A DNA stretch of 37,289 nt from NCBI RefSeq assembly GCF_017614965.1, contig NZ_WVUG01000053.1:1-37289 (forward strand), read 5' to 3'. How positions within the stretch are numbered: the stretch's first letter is position 1; each line of letters begins with the position of its first letter. Below the pieces are notes generated by a model. The model had not been told where the DNA came from. It saw only the letters and a program-made list of their open reading frames with translations, and searched no databases. The stretch is from Streptomyces griseorubiginosus (GTDB taxonomy: Bacteria > Actinomycetota > Actinomycetes > Streptomycetales > Streptomycetaceae). Positions 21,719-29,844 of the stretch are shown here, piece after piece. Position numbers and translations under genes: made by a program.

Positions 21719-22840
21719 ATGGTCTCTCGCGTACGCGTCTGGCTCAACCGCACGTACGCGGAGAACGTGTTCTTCATGGATCAGCTGCGGCGAAATCCCA
21801 GTGACCGGGCGGTCGAGATCCACGCGACCCACGGTGACGCCGACTCGCCGGTGCTGGCCGCCGCCGACACGGCCGACCTGGAGCCGGAGGGGCTGTCCCC
21901 GGCCGCGTACGTGGAGTTCGCCCTCGACCAGTGCGCCAGGCGGAACATCGACGTCTTCGTGCCGCGTCTGCACCAGTCCGCGATCGTGGCGCACCGCGCC
22001 GACTTCGAGGCCGTGGGTACGGCCCTGCTCGCGCCGCCGCCCGAGGCCGTCGCCGTGTTCGAGGACAAGGTGACCGCCTACGAGGCCGTGCAGGCGATCG
22101 GGGTGCCGGTGCCGTCCTGGTGGCGGGTGCGCACGGCGGACGAACTCCTCGCCGCTGTCGAGGAGTTGGAGGCCGCCGGGCACAAGGCGTGCTTCAAGCC
22201 CGCGTCCGGCGCGGGCGGGGTGGGCTTCCGGGTCGTCACCCGGGCGCCCTTCTCGATGGCGCACCTCAACGGGTTCCCCAGCCCCTATGTGCCGCTCGAT
22301 CTGGTGGTGGGAGCACTCGAGCAGGCCGAGGAGCCGGTCGACTGGATCGTGATGCCGCGGCTGGAGCAGCCGGAGGTCTCGGTGGACTGCCTCACCGGGC
22401 CCGACAACCGGGTGCGGCTGGCCGTGGGGCGGACGAAGAACGGCCGTCGGCGCGGGTTCACCTTGCACGAGCAGTGGCTGGAGCCGGCGCGGCGGATCGC
22501 CGAGGGGTTCGGGCTGCACTATCTGTCCAACATCCAGTTCCGGCTGTTCGGCGACCGTCCGGTCCTCATGGACGTCAACACTCGGCCGGCCGGCGGCCTG
22601 CACCAGCTGTCGCTGTGCGGGGTCAACGCCCCTTGGGCGGCTGTGCAGTTGGCGCTCGGTGAGGATCCCGGGGAGATGGCGCCGCCGTTCCTCGGTCAGG
22701 ACTACACGGTGGTCTCCGGGCCGCGGCCGCTGCGGCCGGTGTCGATTCCCCAGCAGCGGATGGAGGAGACGGAGACCCTGCTGCCGGCGTTGCCCGCGCC
22801 CGTCGAGCCGGTTGAGGCCGCGGCTTCCGTCCTGAGCTGA
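21719..22840 (+). CDS. ATP-grasp-fold ligase of unknown specificity
   Basis: This 373-residue protein is recognised as ATP-grasp. The central stretch HKACFKPASGAGGVGFRVVT has the nucleotide-binding lysine and glycine loop. The later MDVNTRPAGGLHQLSLCGVN has the metal-binding Asp and Asn, equivalent to the NxRPGG motif of carboxylate-amine ligases. The N-terminal WLNRTYAENVFFMDQL pre-grasp region and FVPRLHQSAIVAHRADFE fit the same fold. I chose ATG 21719, served by AAAGGA; an in-frame GTG at 21701 would overlap that ribosome site. The gene is monocistronic, between a divergent phosphoesterase gene and the chitinase. Which acid and amine it joins is unknown. The structured leader suggests post-transcriptional control. 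Confidence 0.85.
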   Translation: MVSRVRVWLNRTYAENVFFMDQLRRNPSDRAVEIHATHGDADSPVLAAADTADLEPEGLSPAAYVEFALDQCARRNIDVFVPRLHQSAIVAHRADFEAVGTALLAPPPEAVAVFEDKVTAYEAVQAIGVPVPSWWRVRTADELLAAVEELEAAGHKACFKPASGAGGVGFRVVTRAPFSMAHLNGFPSPYVPLDLVVGALEQAEEPVDWIVMPRLEQPEVSVDCLTGPDNRVRLAVGRTKNGRRRGFTLHEQWLEPARRIAEGFGLHYLSNIQFRLFGDRPVLMDVNTRPAGGLHQLSLCGVNAPWAAVQLALGEDPGEMAPPFLGQDYTVVSGPRPLRPVSIPQQRMEETETLLPALPAPVEPVEAAASVLS

Positions 22841-22851
22841 AAGCCCCACCC

Positions 22852-22907
22852 ACAGGTATGGACCAATTCTGTCGTTCGCCTTGACAAGAGGATTGGTCCA
22901 TACCAAC
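22852..22907. promoter_or_regulatory. Paired DasR-like sites in chitinase promoter
   Basis: Two 16-base sequences (22852-22867 and 22892-22907) match the published DasR responsive element, built on TGGTC-TA-GACCA, at 12 and 11 positions. They form a perfect 13-base inverted repeat (22855-22867 with 22892-22904) around a 24-base spacer. The spacer contains TTGACA (22881-22886), a consensus -35. DasR binding here would repress the chitinase gene until aminosugar phosphates accumulate. Confidence 0.7.
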
Positions 22908-22985
22908 TTTGTTGCGCACCCCCTGCAGTTCTCTCTGTACCGCTCTCTGCACTCCCGAACACCCCCATTCCTTCAGGGAGATCGC

Positions 22986-24674
22986 GTGCGCAACACACTC
23001 AGACGTTCCCGGCGTCGGCTCCTCGCACTGGTCGGTTCCGCGGCTCTCGCGCTCGCCGGAGCCATCGCCCTTCCCGGCACGGCCCAAGCGGCCAACATCC
23101 TGGCCAACCCCGGCTTCGAGTCGGGCGGTCTCTCCCCCTGGACCTGCACCGGCAACCTCGGCTCGGTCGTCTCCTCCCCCGTGCACGGCGGGTCCAAGGC
23201 CCTGCAGGGCGCGGTGTCGGCGAGCGACAACGCGCAGTGCAGCCAGACCGTCTCGGTCCAGCCCAACACGACGTACAGTCTCAGCGGTTGGGTTCGCGGC
23301 TCCTACGTCTACCTCGGCGTGAACGGCGGGGCCTCGACGTGGACCACCTCGCCCTCGGCGTACAGCCAGCTGTCCGTGTCCTTCACGACCGGCGCCTCGC
23401 AGACCAGCGCGACGATCTACGTCCACGGCTGGTACGCGCAAGGGACCTACTACGCCGACGACATCAGCCTCGACGGACCCGGCGGCGGTGGCGGCGGCTC
23501 GGACACCCAGGCGCCCTCCGCGCCGACGGGCCTGACCTCCACCGGCAAGACCTCCTCGAGCGTGTCGCTGAAGTGGAACGCCTCGAGTGACAACGTGGGC
23601 GTCACGGCGTACGACGTCTACAGCGGCTCGAACAACGTGCTCAGCGTCTCCGGTACCTCCGCGACCGTCAGCGGGCTCTCGCCCAGCACCTCCTACACCT
23701 TCACCGTGAAGGCGCGGGACGCGGCCGGGAACGTCTCGGGGGCCTCCAACTCCGTGAGTGTCACGACGGACGCCGGGACCGGCGGCGGAGGCGGGTTCAA
23801 ACAGGCCGCGCCCTATCTGTACGAGGGCTGGGGGGATCCGCCGAGCCCGAGCACGGTGATGAGCGCGACCGGCATCAAGTGGTTCACGATGGCCTTCGTG
23901 CTGGACTCCGGCGGCTGCACCCCGGCCTGGGACGGCAGCCGACCGCTGACCGGGGGCGCCGACCAGAGCGCGATCAACGCCGTCCGGTCCGCGGGCGGTG
24001 ACATCGTGCCCTCGTTCGGCGGCTGGCAGGGCAGCAAGCTCGGCGCCAACTGCTCCTCCGCGAGCGCCCTCGCCGGTGCCATCCAGAAGGTGATCGACGC
24101 CTACGGCCTCAAGGCCGTCGACATGGACATCGAGAACACCGACGAGTTCGAGAACGAGGCCGTGCAGGCGAGGATCCTGACCGCGCTGAAGACCGTCAAG
24201 GCCAACAACCCCGGCCTCAGGACGATCGTCACCTTCGGCACGTCCACCACCGGGCCGACGTACTACGGCAACCGGCTCATCGAGCAGGCCCAGTCGCTCG
24301 GCGCCAACATCGACGTCTTCACGATCATGCCGTTCGACTTCGGCGGCGGCTCGGACATGTACGGCAACACGGTGAACGCGGCCGAGGGGCTGAAGGCCAA
24401 GCTGAAGTCGACCTTCGGCTGGGACGACGCCACCGCCTACGCGCACATCGGCATCTCCGGCATGAACGGGCTGTCCGACCAGCAGGAGAACACCACTCCG
24501 GCGATCTGGACCCAGATCAAGGACTGGGCCAACTCCCACCACATCGCCCGGCTCGCGTTCTGGGCGGTCAACCGCGACCGGCCGTGCCCGGGCGGCGGCG
24601 TGGTGAGCAACTGCTCCGGAATCAGCCAGAACACCTGGCAGTTCACCTCGATCACGGCCGGTTTCACCGGCTGA
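22986..24674 (+). CDS. Secreted GH18 chitinase with CBM and FnIII domains
   Basis: This 562-residue exported chitinase starts at GTG 22986 with GGGAG upstream. A Sec signal peptide runs to about residue 35 (cleavage after AQA). Next come a carbohydrate-binding beta-sandwich module (about 37-160, beginning NILANPGFESGGLSPW), a Gly-rich linker, one fibronectin type III domain (about 172-255), a second Gly linker and a GH18 catalytic domain to the end. The catalytic motif reads KAVDMDIE with Glu383 as acid/base and Asp379/Asp381 retained; the first Asp of DxxDxDxE is Lys376. It degrades chitin outside the cell. Paired DasR-like sites precede it and a strong terminator follows. Confidence 0.93.
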   Translation: MRNTLRRSRRRLLALVGSAALALAGAIALPGTAQAANILANPGFESGGLSPWTCTGNLGSVVSSPVHGGSKALQGAVSASDNAQCSQTVSVQPNTTYSLSGWVRGSYVYLGVNGGASTWTTSPSAYSQLSVSFTTGASQTSATIYVHGWYAQGTYYADDISLDGPGGGGGGSDTQAPSAPTGLTSTGKTSSSVSLKWNASSDNVGVTAYDVYSGSNNVLSVSGTSATVSGLSPSTSYTFTVKARDAAGNVSGASNSVSVTTDAGTGGGGGFKQAAPYLYEGWGDPPSPSTVMSATGIKWFTMAFVLDSGGCTPAWDGSRPLTGGADQSAINAVRSAGGDIVPSFGGWQGSKLGANCSSASALAGAIQKVIDAYGLKAVDMDIENTDEFENEAVQARILTALKTVKANNPGLRTIVTFGTSTTGPTYYGNRLIEQAQSLGANIDVFTIMPFDFGGGSDMYGNTVNAAEGLKAKLKSTFGWDDATAYAHIGISGMNGLSDQQENTTPAIWTQIKDWANSHHIARLAFWAVNRDRPCPGGGVVSNCSGISQNTWQFTSITAGFTG

Positions 24675-24704
24675 CGACGGCTGGAAGCAGGGCTGGCGCC
24701 CGGG

Positions 24705-24745
24705 CCCCCGTGGCGGGAAGAATCCTTCCCCGCCGCGGGGGTTTT
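24705..24745 (+). terminator. Rho-independent terminator of chitinase gene
   Basis: A GC-rich stem runs from CCCCCG (24705) to CGGGGG (24741) with AAG/CTT next to an AATC loop, one mismatch and one bulged base. TTTTC follows. It starts 31 bases after the chitinase stop codon and is the clearest intrinsic terminator in the window. Confidence 0.85.
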
Positions 24746-24787
24746 CCCGTGGTCCGGGGTGACGGCGGATTCGGGGGCTGCTCAGGG

Positions 24788-25477
24788 GTGAGAAGAAGCA
24801 TCGCTGCCTGTGGGTGTCTGCTGCTGCTTCTGGCCGCCTGCGGGGCGCCCGGCGACGAGAAGGACCTGGGGCCGGACCTGAGCCAGGCCGACTTACGGGC
24901 CTCGATCGTCAACGACCGCAAACACCTCCTCGACGGCTCCCTCTCCTACGCCCCCTCCGTCTCGGTGCCCGTCGGTGGCAGCCTGCGGTACGACGTCGTC
25001 CTCACCGCACGCGGCGAGAAGTCGCGGCGCGCCGTGCGGACCGCCGTTCAGACACGCGTCTTCCGGGTGGGCGGGATGCAGGGCGCCCGGCTGACGGCGG
25101 ACAGCCAGGAGGTGCGGGCGGTCCTGCTGTCCGAGGCGAGGCAGCCCATCGCCGGGCCGGGAGAGTCCGCGGTGTGGCAGTGGAGCGTGTCCGCCGACGA
25201 GCCGGGCGACTACGAACTCGGCCTCACCGTCATCACGTACCAGAGCGACACGGACCGCGCCCTGGAGACGCTCAACCCGCCGATCGACGTGCGTCTGACG
25301 GTGCGCGACACCTGGTCGCACCGCTTCGCCTCGATGCGGGACTGGCTGTTCACGGCGGCGGGCATCGCCGGTGCCCTGGCGGGAATTTACGCGCTCCGGT
25401 CTCCCCTGGCCGAACTCGTGCGAGGACGGCGGGAAGCCCGGAAGCAGCGTGACGAGAGCCGGGACGGCTATCTGTGA
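24788..25477 (+). CDS. Lipoprotein with C-terminal membrane helix; contains TTA codon
   Basis: I do not recognise a named family. The 229-residue product starts at GTG 24788 with a lipoprotein signal (CLLLLLAAC, Cys18) and has a beta-rich extracellular region of about 150 residues. One C-terminal hydrophobic helix (WLFTAAGIAGALAGIYAL) is followed by a basic cytoplasmic tail (RGRREARKQRDESRDGYL). Residue 36 is encoded by TTA (24893-24895), the rare leucine codon read by the bldA tRNA. I saw no other in-frame TTA in the window, so translation may depend on development. The ribosome site is weak. It is separated from the chitinase by a terminator and converges on the fucosidase gene with seven bases between stops. 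Confidence 0.8.
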   Translation: MRRSIAACGCLLLLLAACGAPGDEKDLGPDLSQADLRASIVNDRKHLLDGSLSYAPSVSVPVGGSLRYDVVLTARGEKSRRAVRTAVQTRVFRVGGMQGARLTADSQEVRAVLLSEARQPIAGPGESAVWQWSVSADEPGDYELGLTVITYQSDTDRALETLNPPIDVRLTVRDTWSHRFASMRDWLFTAAGIAGALAGIYALRSPLAELVRGRREARKQRDESRDGYL

Positions 25478-25484
25478 GCGGTCG

Positions 25485-26735
25485 TCAGAAGCGGCCCGAC
25501 CCCCGGTACAGCTCCAGCTCCCCCTCCAGCTCCACGGCCAGCACCGTGGCGTAAGGGTCGAGGTCCGCCTGTCCCGGCGGGTCGATCCACAGCACGCCGA
25601 CCGCCTCGTGCAGTCCGCCCACGACCCGGTGGCCGAGTTCGGTGCCGGTGCCCAGGACGGTCACCCGGCGGACCCCCGTCGCCAGGCCCCGGACGCCGAT
25701 CTCCGCCCGCGGGATGTCGAACAGGGTGAGATAGAGGGTGCGGCGGTCGGCGGAGAGGGTGCTCGGACCGTAGTGGTGCCCGGCGGGCAGCCCGCGCACC
25801 GTCCCGTACACCGCCTCCGCGTGCCGGCGGATCCACTCCCCCAGGCCCTCCAGCCGCTCGACCTGCGGCTGCGGGATGGTGCCGTCCTCCATCGGGCCGA
25901 CGTCGAGCAGCAGGTTGCCGCCCCCGCCGATGGTCTCGGTGAAGTAGCGGATCAGCTGGGCGAGCGACTTGTGGTTGTGGTCCTGGTGCTGGTACCCCCA
26001 CGAGTCGTTGATCGTCAGGCACAGCTCCCAGGGGCCGTCCGGCGGCACGATCGGGGCGCCCTGTTCCGGCGTCGCGTAGTCGCCCTCGCTGAGCATGCGG
26101 GCGTTGAAGACGACGTGCGGGACGTACGACCTGATGAGCGCGGCCAGTTCGGGGATGCGCCACTGCTCCTCGCTGCGGTCCCACTCGCCGTCGAACCACA
26201 TCAGGTCGGGCCGGTAGCGGGAGGCCAGCTCGGTGATCTGGCCGTCGCGGTAGGCGATGAACCTCTCCCACGCCGCCAGGTCCTCGTCCTCGGCCGCCAC
26301 TTCGGAGTAGCGGTTGTCCTCCAGCTCCGGCGGGCGGCCCGGCTTGCGCGTGGAGGCGTAGTCGGGGTGGTTCCAGTCGGAGTGGGAGTAGTACAGGCCG
26401 ACCTTCAGGCCCTTCTCGCGCAGGGCGTCGGCGTAGGGGCCGATGTAGTCCTTGCCGAGGTTGAGGTCCCCGTACGCGGTGTCCCACAGGGCCACACCGT
26501 CGTGGTGACGGCTCGTCAGGACCGCGTACCTGGCCCCGGCGCGGGCGAACAGGTCCGCCCACGCCCTCGGGTCGTAGTTCGCGCCGGTGAACCGCTGGAG
26601 CTGGGACATGTACTGCTCGTGCGGCACGATGTCGTCGTAGAACGACCAGGACTCCTGGACGCCGTCGACGGCATAGATGCCCCAGTGCACGAAGATCCCC
26701 AGCTTGGCGTCGGTGAACCACGGTTGCATGGCCAT
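25485..26735 (-). CDS. GH29 alpha-L-fucosidase
   Basis: This 416-residue glycoside hydrolase family 29 enzyme has WFTDAKLGIFVHWGIYAVDG at the start and the conserved YAVLTSRHHDGVALWDT. The nucleophile is Asp182 in DLMWFDGEWD, and GGGGNLLLDVGPMEDGTIP follows later. There is no signal peptide, so it acts on fucosides that have entered the cell. Substrate should be alpha-L-fucose at the end of an oligosaccharide. The ATG at 26735 comes three bases after the alpha-mannosidase stop and has AGGGG upstream within that gene. The neighbouring GH38 and GH4 enzymes suggest that it trims one mixed glycan in sequence. Its C-terminal 100 residues form a beta domain typical of short GH29 proteins. Confidence 0.93.
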   Translation of the reverse strand: MAMQPWFTDAKLGIFVHWGIYAVDGVQESWSFYDDIVPHEQYMSQLQRFTGANYDPRAWADLFARAGARYAVLTSRHHDGVALWDTAYGDLNLGKDYIGPYADALREKGLKVGLYYSHSDWNHPDYASTRKPGRPPELEDNRYSEVAAEDEDLAAWERFIAYRDGQITELASRYRPDLMWFDGEWDRSEEQWRIPELAALIRSYVPHVVFNARMLSEGDYATPEQGAPIVPPDGPWELCLTINDSWGYQHQDHNHKSLAQLIRYFTETIGGGGNLLLDVGPMEDGTIPQPQVERLEGLGEWIRRHAEAVYGTVRGLPAGHHYGPSTLSADRRTLYLTLFDIPRAEIGVRGLATGVRRVTVLGTGTELGHRVVGGLHEAVGVLWIDPPGQADLDPYATVLAVELEGELELYRGSGRF

Positions 26736-26738
26736 CGC

Positions 26739-29700
26739 TCAGCCCCTGCGCAGCCTGAGCGTCAGGATCTGGAAGGGGCGCAGGGAGACCGGGACGCCAC
26801 CGTCCACGACCTCCGCGTCCTCCAGGGGCCGCTCCAGCAGGTCGGTCACCTGGGCGCCGGTCAGCGGGAAGCCGGTGCGCAGGACGCCGCTCGCGCGGCC
26901 GCCGCGGGACTCGTAGAGCCGTACCACCACGTCACCGGACTCGTCGTCGGCCAGCTTGACCGCCTCGACGGTGACGCCCTCGCCGGCAACGGACACCACC
27001 GGCTCCGGCTCGCCCGCCGAATCGGCCACGCGCAGCGGGAGGTTGAGGGCGTAGCCCTCGGCCACCGCGTCGTCGATGCTCGCGCCGGGCAGCAGGGAGT
27101 AGGTGAGGCGGTGGCGGCCCTGGTCGGCGCCCGGGTCCGGGATGCGCGGGGCGCGGACCAGGCTGAGGCGGACCGTGGTGGTCGTACCGCCGTCCTCGCG
27201 GACCGTGCGGGAGACGTCGTGGCCGTAGGTGGAGTCGTTGATGACCGCGACGCCGTAGCCGGGTTCGCCGACGTGCACCCAGCGGTGGCCGGAGACCTCG
27301 AAACGGGCCGCCTCCCAGCTGGTGTTGGTGTGCGTGGGCCGCTGGATGTGGCCGAACTGGATCTCCGCGGAGGAGTGCGGGGCGCGGATGTCGACGGGGA
27401 AGCCGGCCTTCAGGAACTTCTCCGCCTCGTGCCAGTCGATGTCCGTCTCGAAGTCGATACGGGGGCTGCCGGCGCGCAGCGTGATCGTCTGGACGATCGT
27501 CGAGCCCTTGCCGAAGGACCGCGTGACGCGGATCGAGCCGAGCAGCGGGTCCTCGTCGACGATCTCCACCGAGTCGGCGTCGAGCAGGTCCGTGTAGCGG
27601 TTCTTGTAGTGCTTGTCGACGTCCCAGGCGTCCCAGTAGTTGGGCAGGTCGGTGTGCAGGCGGAGCAGGTTGCCCGCCTCGGCGAGGACCTCGCGGCCCC
27701 CGGCGCGCAGGTCGCGGACGGAGGCGAGGGTGCCGTCCTCGGCGACCTCGACGCGCACCAGGCCGTTGTCGAGCACGCGGCCGTTCACCGTGACGGGAGC
27801 CGGGGGTTCGGCCGCCGCGACCGGCGCGCTGCCGTTCGCCGGTACCTCGACGAAGGTCGGGAAGCCCGTCGCCGTGCGGATGACCTCGGCGCGGTCGAAG
27901 GGGCTGGTGTTGAACACCCGGGTGCCGCCCGCGCCCAGCGCGGCCACCGCCTCGGCGGTCAGCGCCTCCAACTCCTCGGCCACGCGCGCGTATTCGGCCT
28001 CCGCCTCGCGGTGCACCCAGGCGATCGAGGAACCCGGCAGGATGTCGTGGAACTGGTGCAGCAGCACCGTCTTCCACAGCCGGTCCAGCTTCTCGTACGG
28101 GTAGGCGTAGCCCGGCGCGTGCAGCGCGGCTGTCGTCGCCCACAACTCGGCCTCGCGCAGGCGGTGTTCGGAGCGGCGGTTGCCCTGCTTGGTGCGGGCC
28201 TGGGAGGTGTAGGTGGCGCGGTGCAGCTCCAGGTAGAGCTCACCGACCCACACGGGGGCGTCCGGGTACTCCTCGCGGGCCTTGGCGAAGAACTCGTCCG
28301 GGTGCTCGACGACGACCTTGGGTGAGCCCTCCAGGTCGGCCAGCCTGCGCGCGCGTTCCATGATCTCGCGGGTGGGGCCGCCACCGCCGTCGCCCCAGCC
28401 GAAGGGGGCGAGGGAACGGGTGGCGTTGCCCTTCTCGGCGTAGTTGCGGACCGCGCGGGACATCTCCTCGCCGCTGAAGCGGGCGTTGTAGGTGTCGACG
28501 GGCGGGAAGTGGGTGAAGATGCGGGTGCCGTCGATGCCCTCCCACCAGAAGGTGTGGTGGGGGAAGGTGTTGGTCTGGTTCCAGGAGATCTTCTGGGTGA
28601 GGAACCACTCGTTGCCGGCGAGCTTGGCGAGCTGCGGGTAGGCCGCGTTGTAGCCGAAGGAGTCGGGCAGCCAGACGCCCTTGGTCTCGACGCCGAAGTG
28701 CTCGATGAAGAACCGCTTGCCGTGGATCAGCTGGCGGGCGATGGCCTCGCCGCCGGGCAGGTTGCCGTCGGACTCGACCCACATGCCGCCGACCGGCGCC
28801 CACTGGCCCTTCTTCACGGACTCCTGGATGCGGGCCCAGACCTTCGGGTAGTTGTCGCGCACCCACTCGTACTGCTGGGCCTGGGAGCAGGCGAAGACGA
28901 ACTCCTCGTACTCGTCGGCCAGCGAGGTGACGTTGGAGAAGGTGCGGGAGGTCTTGCGCTTGGTCTCGCGGATGGGCCACAGCCACGCGGAGTCGATGTG
29001 CGCGTGGCCGACGCCGGAGACGATGTGGGCGCTGGCGTTGGCGGGCTTGGCCAGCACCGGCTGCAGCGCCTCGCGCACGGCGGTGGCCGAGCCGGAGACG
29101 TCGTCCAGGTCCAGCAGGTCCAGCGCGCGGTCCAGGGCGTGCAGGATCTCGTGCCGGCGCGGGTCGTGCTCGCCGAGCTCCGCCATCAGCTCGCGCAGCA
29201 CCTGCAGGTCCAGGTCGAGGTGCCAGACCTCCTCGTCGAGGACGGCGATGTCGGCCCGCTTGAAGGTGTAGAGGGGCTTGTCGCCGGCGGTGAGGACGTC
29301 GCCCAGCGGGGTGGGCTCGGCGAAGTTGCCCGCGAGGATGTCCGGGTTGGAGGCGGCCTCGACCAGGTAGTGGATCTCCTCGCCGCCCGAGGCCGGGTTG
29401 GCGATCGGCACGTACTGGTTGAGCGGGTTGACCGCCTTCAGCGGGGTGCCGTCGGTGAGGTGGACCAGGGCCTCGGCCTGGTTGCCGGGCCAGTCGCCGA
29501 CGAAGCCGAGGTCGATGACGGCCTCGACGCGCCGCCCCGCGAACTCGGCGGGCACCTGCCCGCGCATCCGGAACCAGGTGGTGCCCCACGGCGGACCCCA
29601 GGGAGTGTCCATGGCGAAGGGGGCGTACGGCGCGGCCGCGGCCTCCTCGAAGGAGACCGGCTCTCCGGGGGCCTGCCAGGCCTCCACCTCGAAGGGGACG

Positions 29701-29783
29701 GTGGCCGCGTAGACCGCGGGCTGGATGCGCTGGGTGTGGAGGCGCTCGGCGCGCTCTTCGATCCGGCGGCGTTCGTCGTGCAT
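26739..29783 (-). CDS. GH38 alpha-mannosidase
   Basis: This 1014-residue enzyme is a full-length family 38 alpha-mannosidase. The zinc-binding HAHID lies at residues 260-264 (GHAHIDSAWLWPIRE) and the nucleophile is Asp374 in WLPDSFGYN. The pattern FPHHTFWWEGIDGTRIFTHF lies in the catalytic domain, followed by a large C-terminal beta region. No signal peptide is present, so it should hydrolyse imported alpha-mannosides. The ATG at 29783 follows GGAGA. A 61-base gap to the GH4 gene carries a GAAAGCGCTTTC palindrome, so the gene may have its own regulated promoter inside the operon. It is coupled to the fucosidase gene by a three-base gap. Confidence 0.94.
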   Translation of the reverse strand: MHDERRRIEERAERLHTQRIQPAVYAATVPFEVEAWQAPGEPVSFEEAAAAPYAPFAMDTPWGPPWGTTWFRMRGQVPAEFAGRRVEAVIDLGFVGDWPGNQAEALVHLTDGTPLKAVNPLNQYVPIANPASGGEEIHYLVEAASNPDILAGNFAEPTPLGDVLTAGDKPLYTFKRADIAVLDEEVWHLDLDLQVLRELMAELGEHDPRRHEILHALDRALDLLDLDDVSGSATAVREALQPVLAKPANASAHIVSGVGHAHIDSAWLWPIRETKRKTSRTFSNVTSLADEYEEFVFACSQAQQYEWVRDNYPKVWARIQESVKKGQWAPVGGMWVESDGNLPGGEAIARQLIHGKRFFIEHFGVETKGVWLPDSFGYNAAYPQLAKLAGNEWFLTQKISWNQTNTFPHHTFWWEGIDGTRIFTHFPPVDTYNARFSGEEMSRAVRNYAEKGNATRSLAPFGWGDGGGGPTREIMERARRLADLEGSPKVVVEHPDEFFAKAREEYPDAPVWVGELYLELHRATYTSQARTKQGNRRSEHRLREAELWATTAALHAPGYAYPYEKLDRLWKTVLLHQFHDILPGSSIAWVHREAEAEYARVAEELEALTAEAVAALGAGGTRVFNTSPFDRAEVIRTATGFPTFVEVPANGSAPVAAAEPPAPVTVNGRVLDNGLVRVEVAEDGTLASVRDLRAGGREVLAEAGNLLRLHTDLPNYWDAWDVDKHYKNRYTDLLDADSVEIVDEDPLLGSIRVTRSFGKGSTIVQTITLRAGSPRIDFETDIDWHEAEKFLKAGFPVDIRAPHSSAEIQFGHIQRPTHTNTSWEAARFEVSGHRWVHVGEPGYGVAVINDSTYGHDVSRTVREDGGTTTTVRLSLVRAPRIPDPGADQGRHRLTYSLLPGASIDDAVAEGYALNLPLRVADSAGEPEPVVSVAGEGVTVEAVKLADDESGDVVVRLYESRGGRASGVLRTGFPLTGAQVTDLLERPLEDAEVVDGGVPVSLRPFQILTLRLRRG

Positions 29784-29807
29784 GGAAGGTCTCCAGGGGG
29801 AAGGCGG

Positions 29808-29833
29808 GGAGAAAGCGAGGAGAAAGCGCTTTC
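29808..29833. promoter_or_regulatory. GAAAGCGCTTTC palindrome with tandem repeat
   Basis: A perfect 12-base palindrome (29822-29833) resembles LacI-family operators. GGAGAAAGCG occurs twice, at 29808-29817 and 29819-29828, one helical turn apart, and the second copy runs into the palindrome. It lies between the GH4 stop and the alpha-mannosidase start, suggesting an internal promoter under a LacI-type regulator that is not encoded nearby. Confidence 0.55.
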
Positions 29834-29844
29834 CGCGCGGGAGC

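Noticed and set aside
22881..22985. Upstream start (22881) for the chitinase
   Set aside because: It lies on the -35 and DasR-like sites and would bury the signal peptide; GTG 22986 gives a normal signal sequence.
23480..23800. Gly-rich runs in the chitinase as a recoding or frameshift site
   Set aside because: The reading frame is continuous and the runs code for ordinary interdomain linkers.
25371..28325. A 984-codon open frame on the plus strand
   Set aside because: It is the antisense shadow of the GH29 and GH38 genes, whose catalytic motifs are intact on the minus strand.
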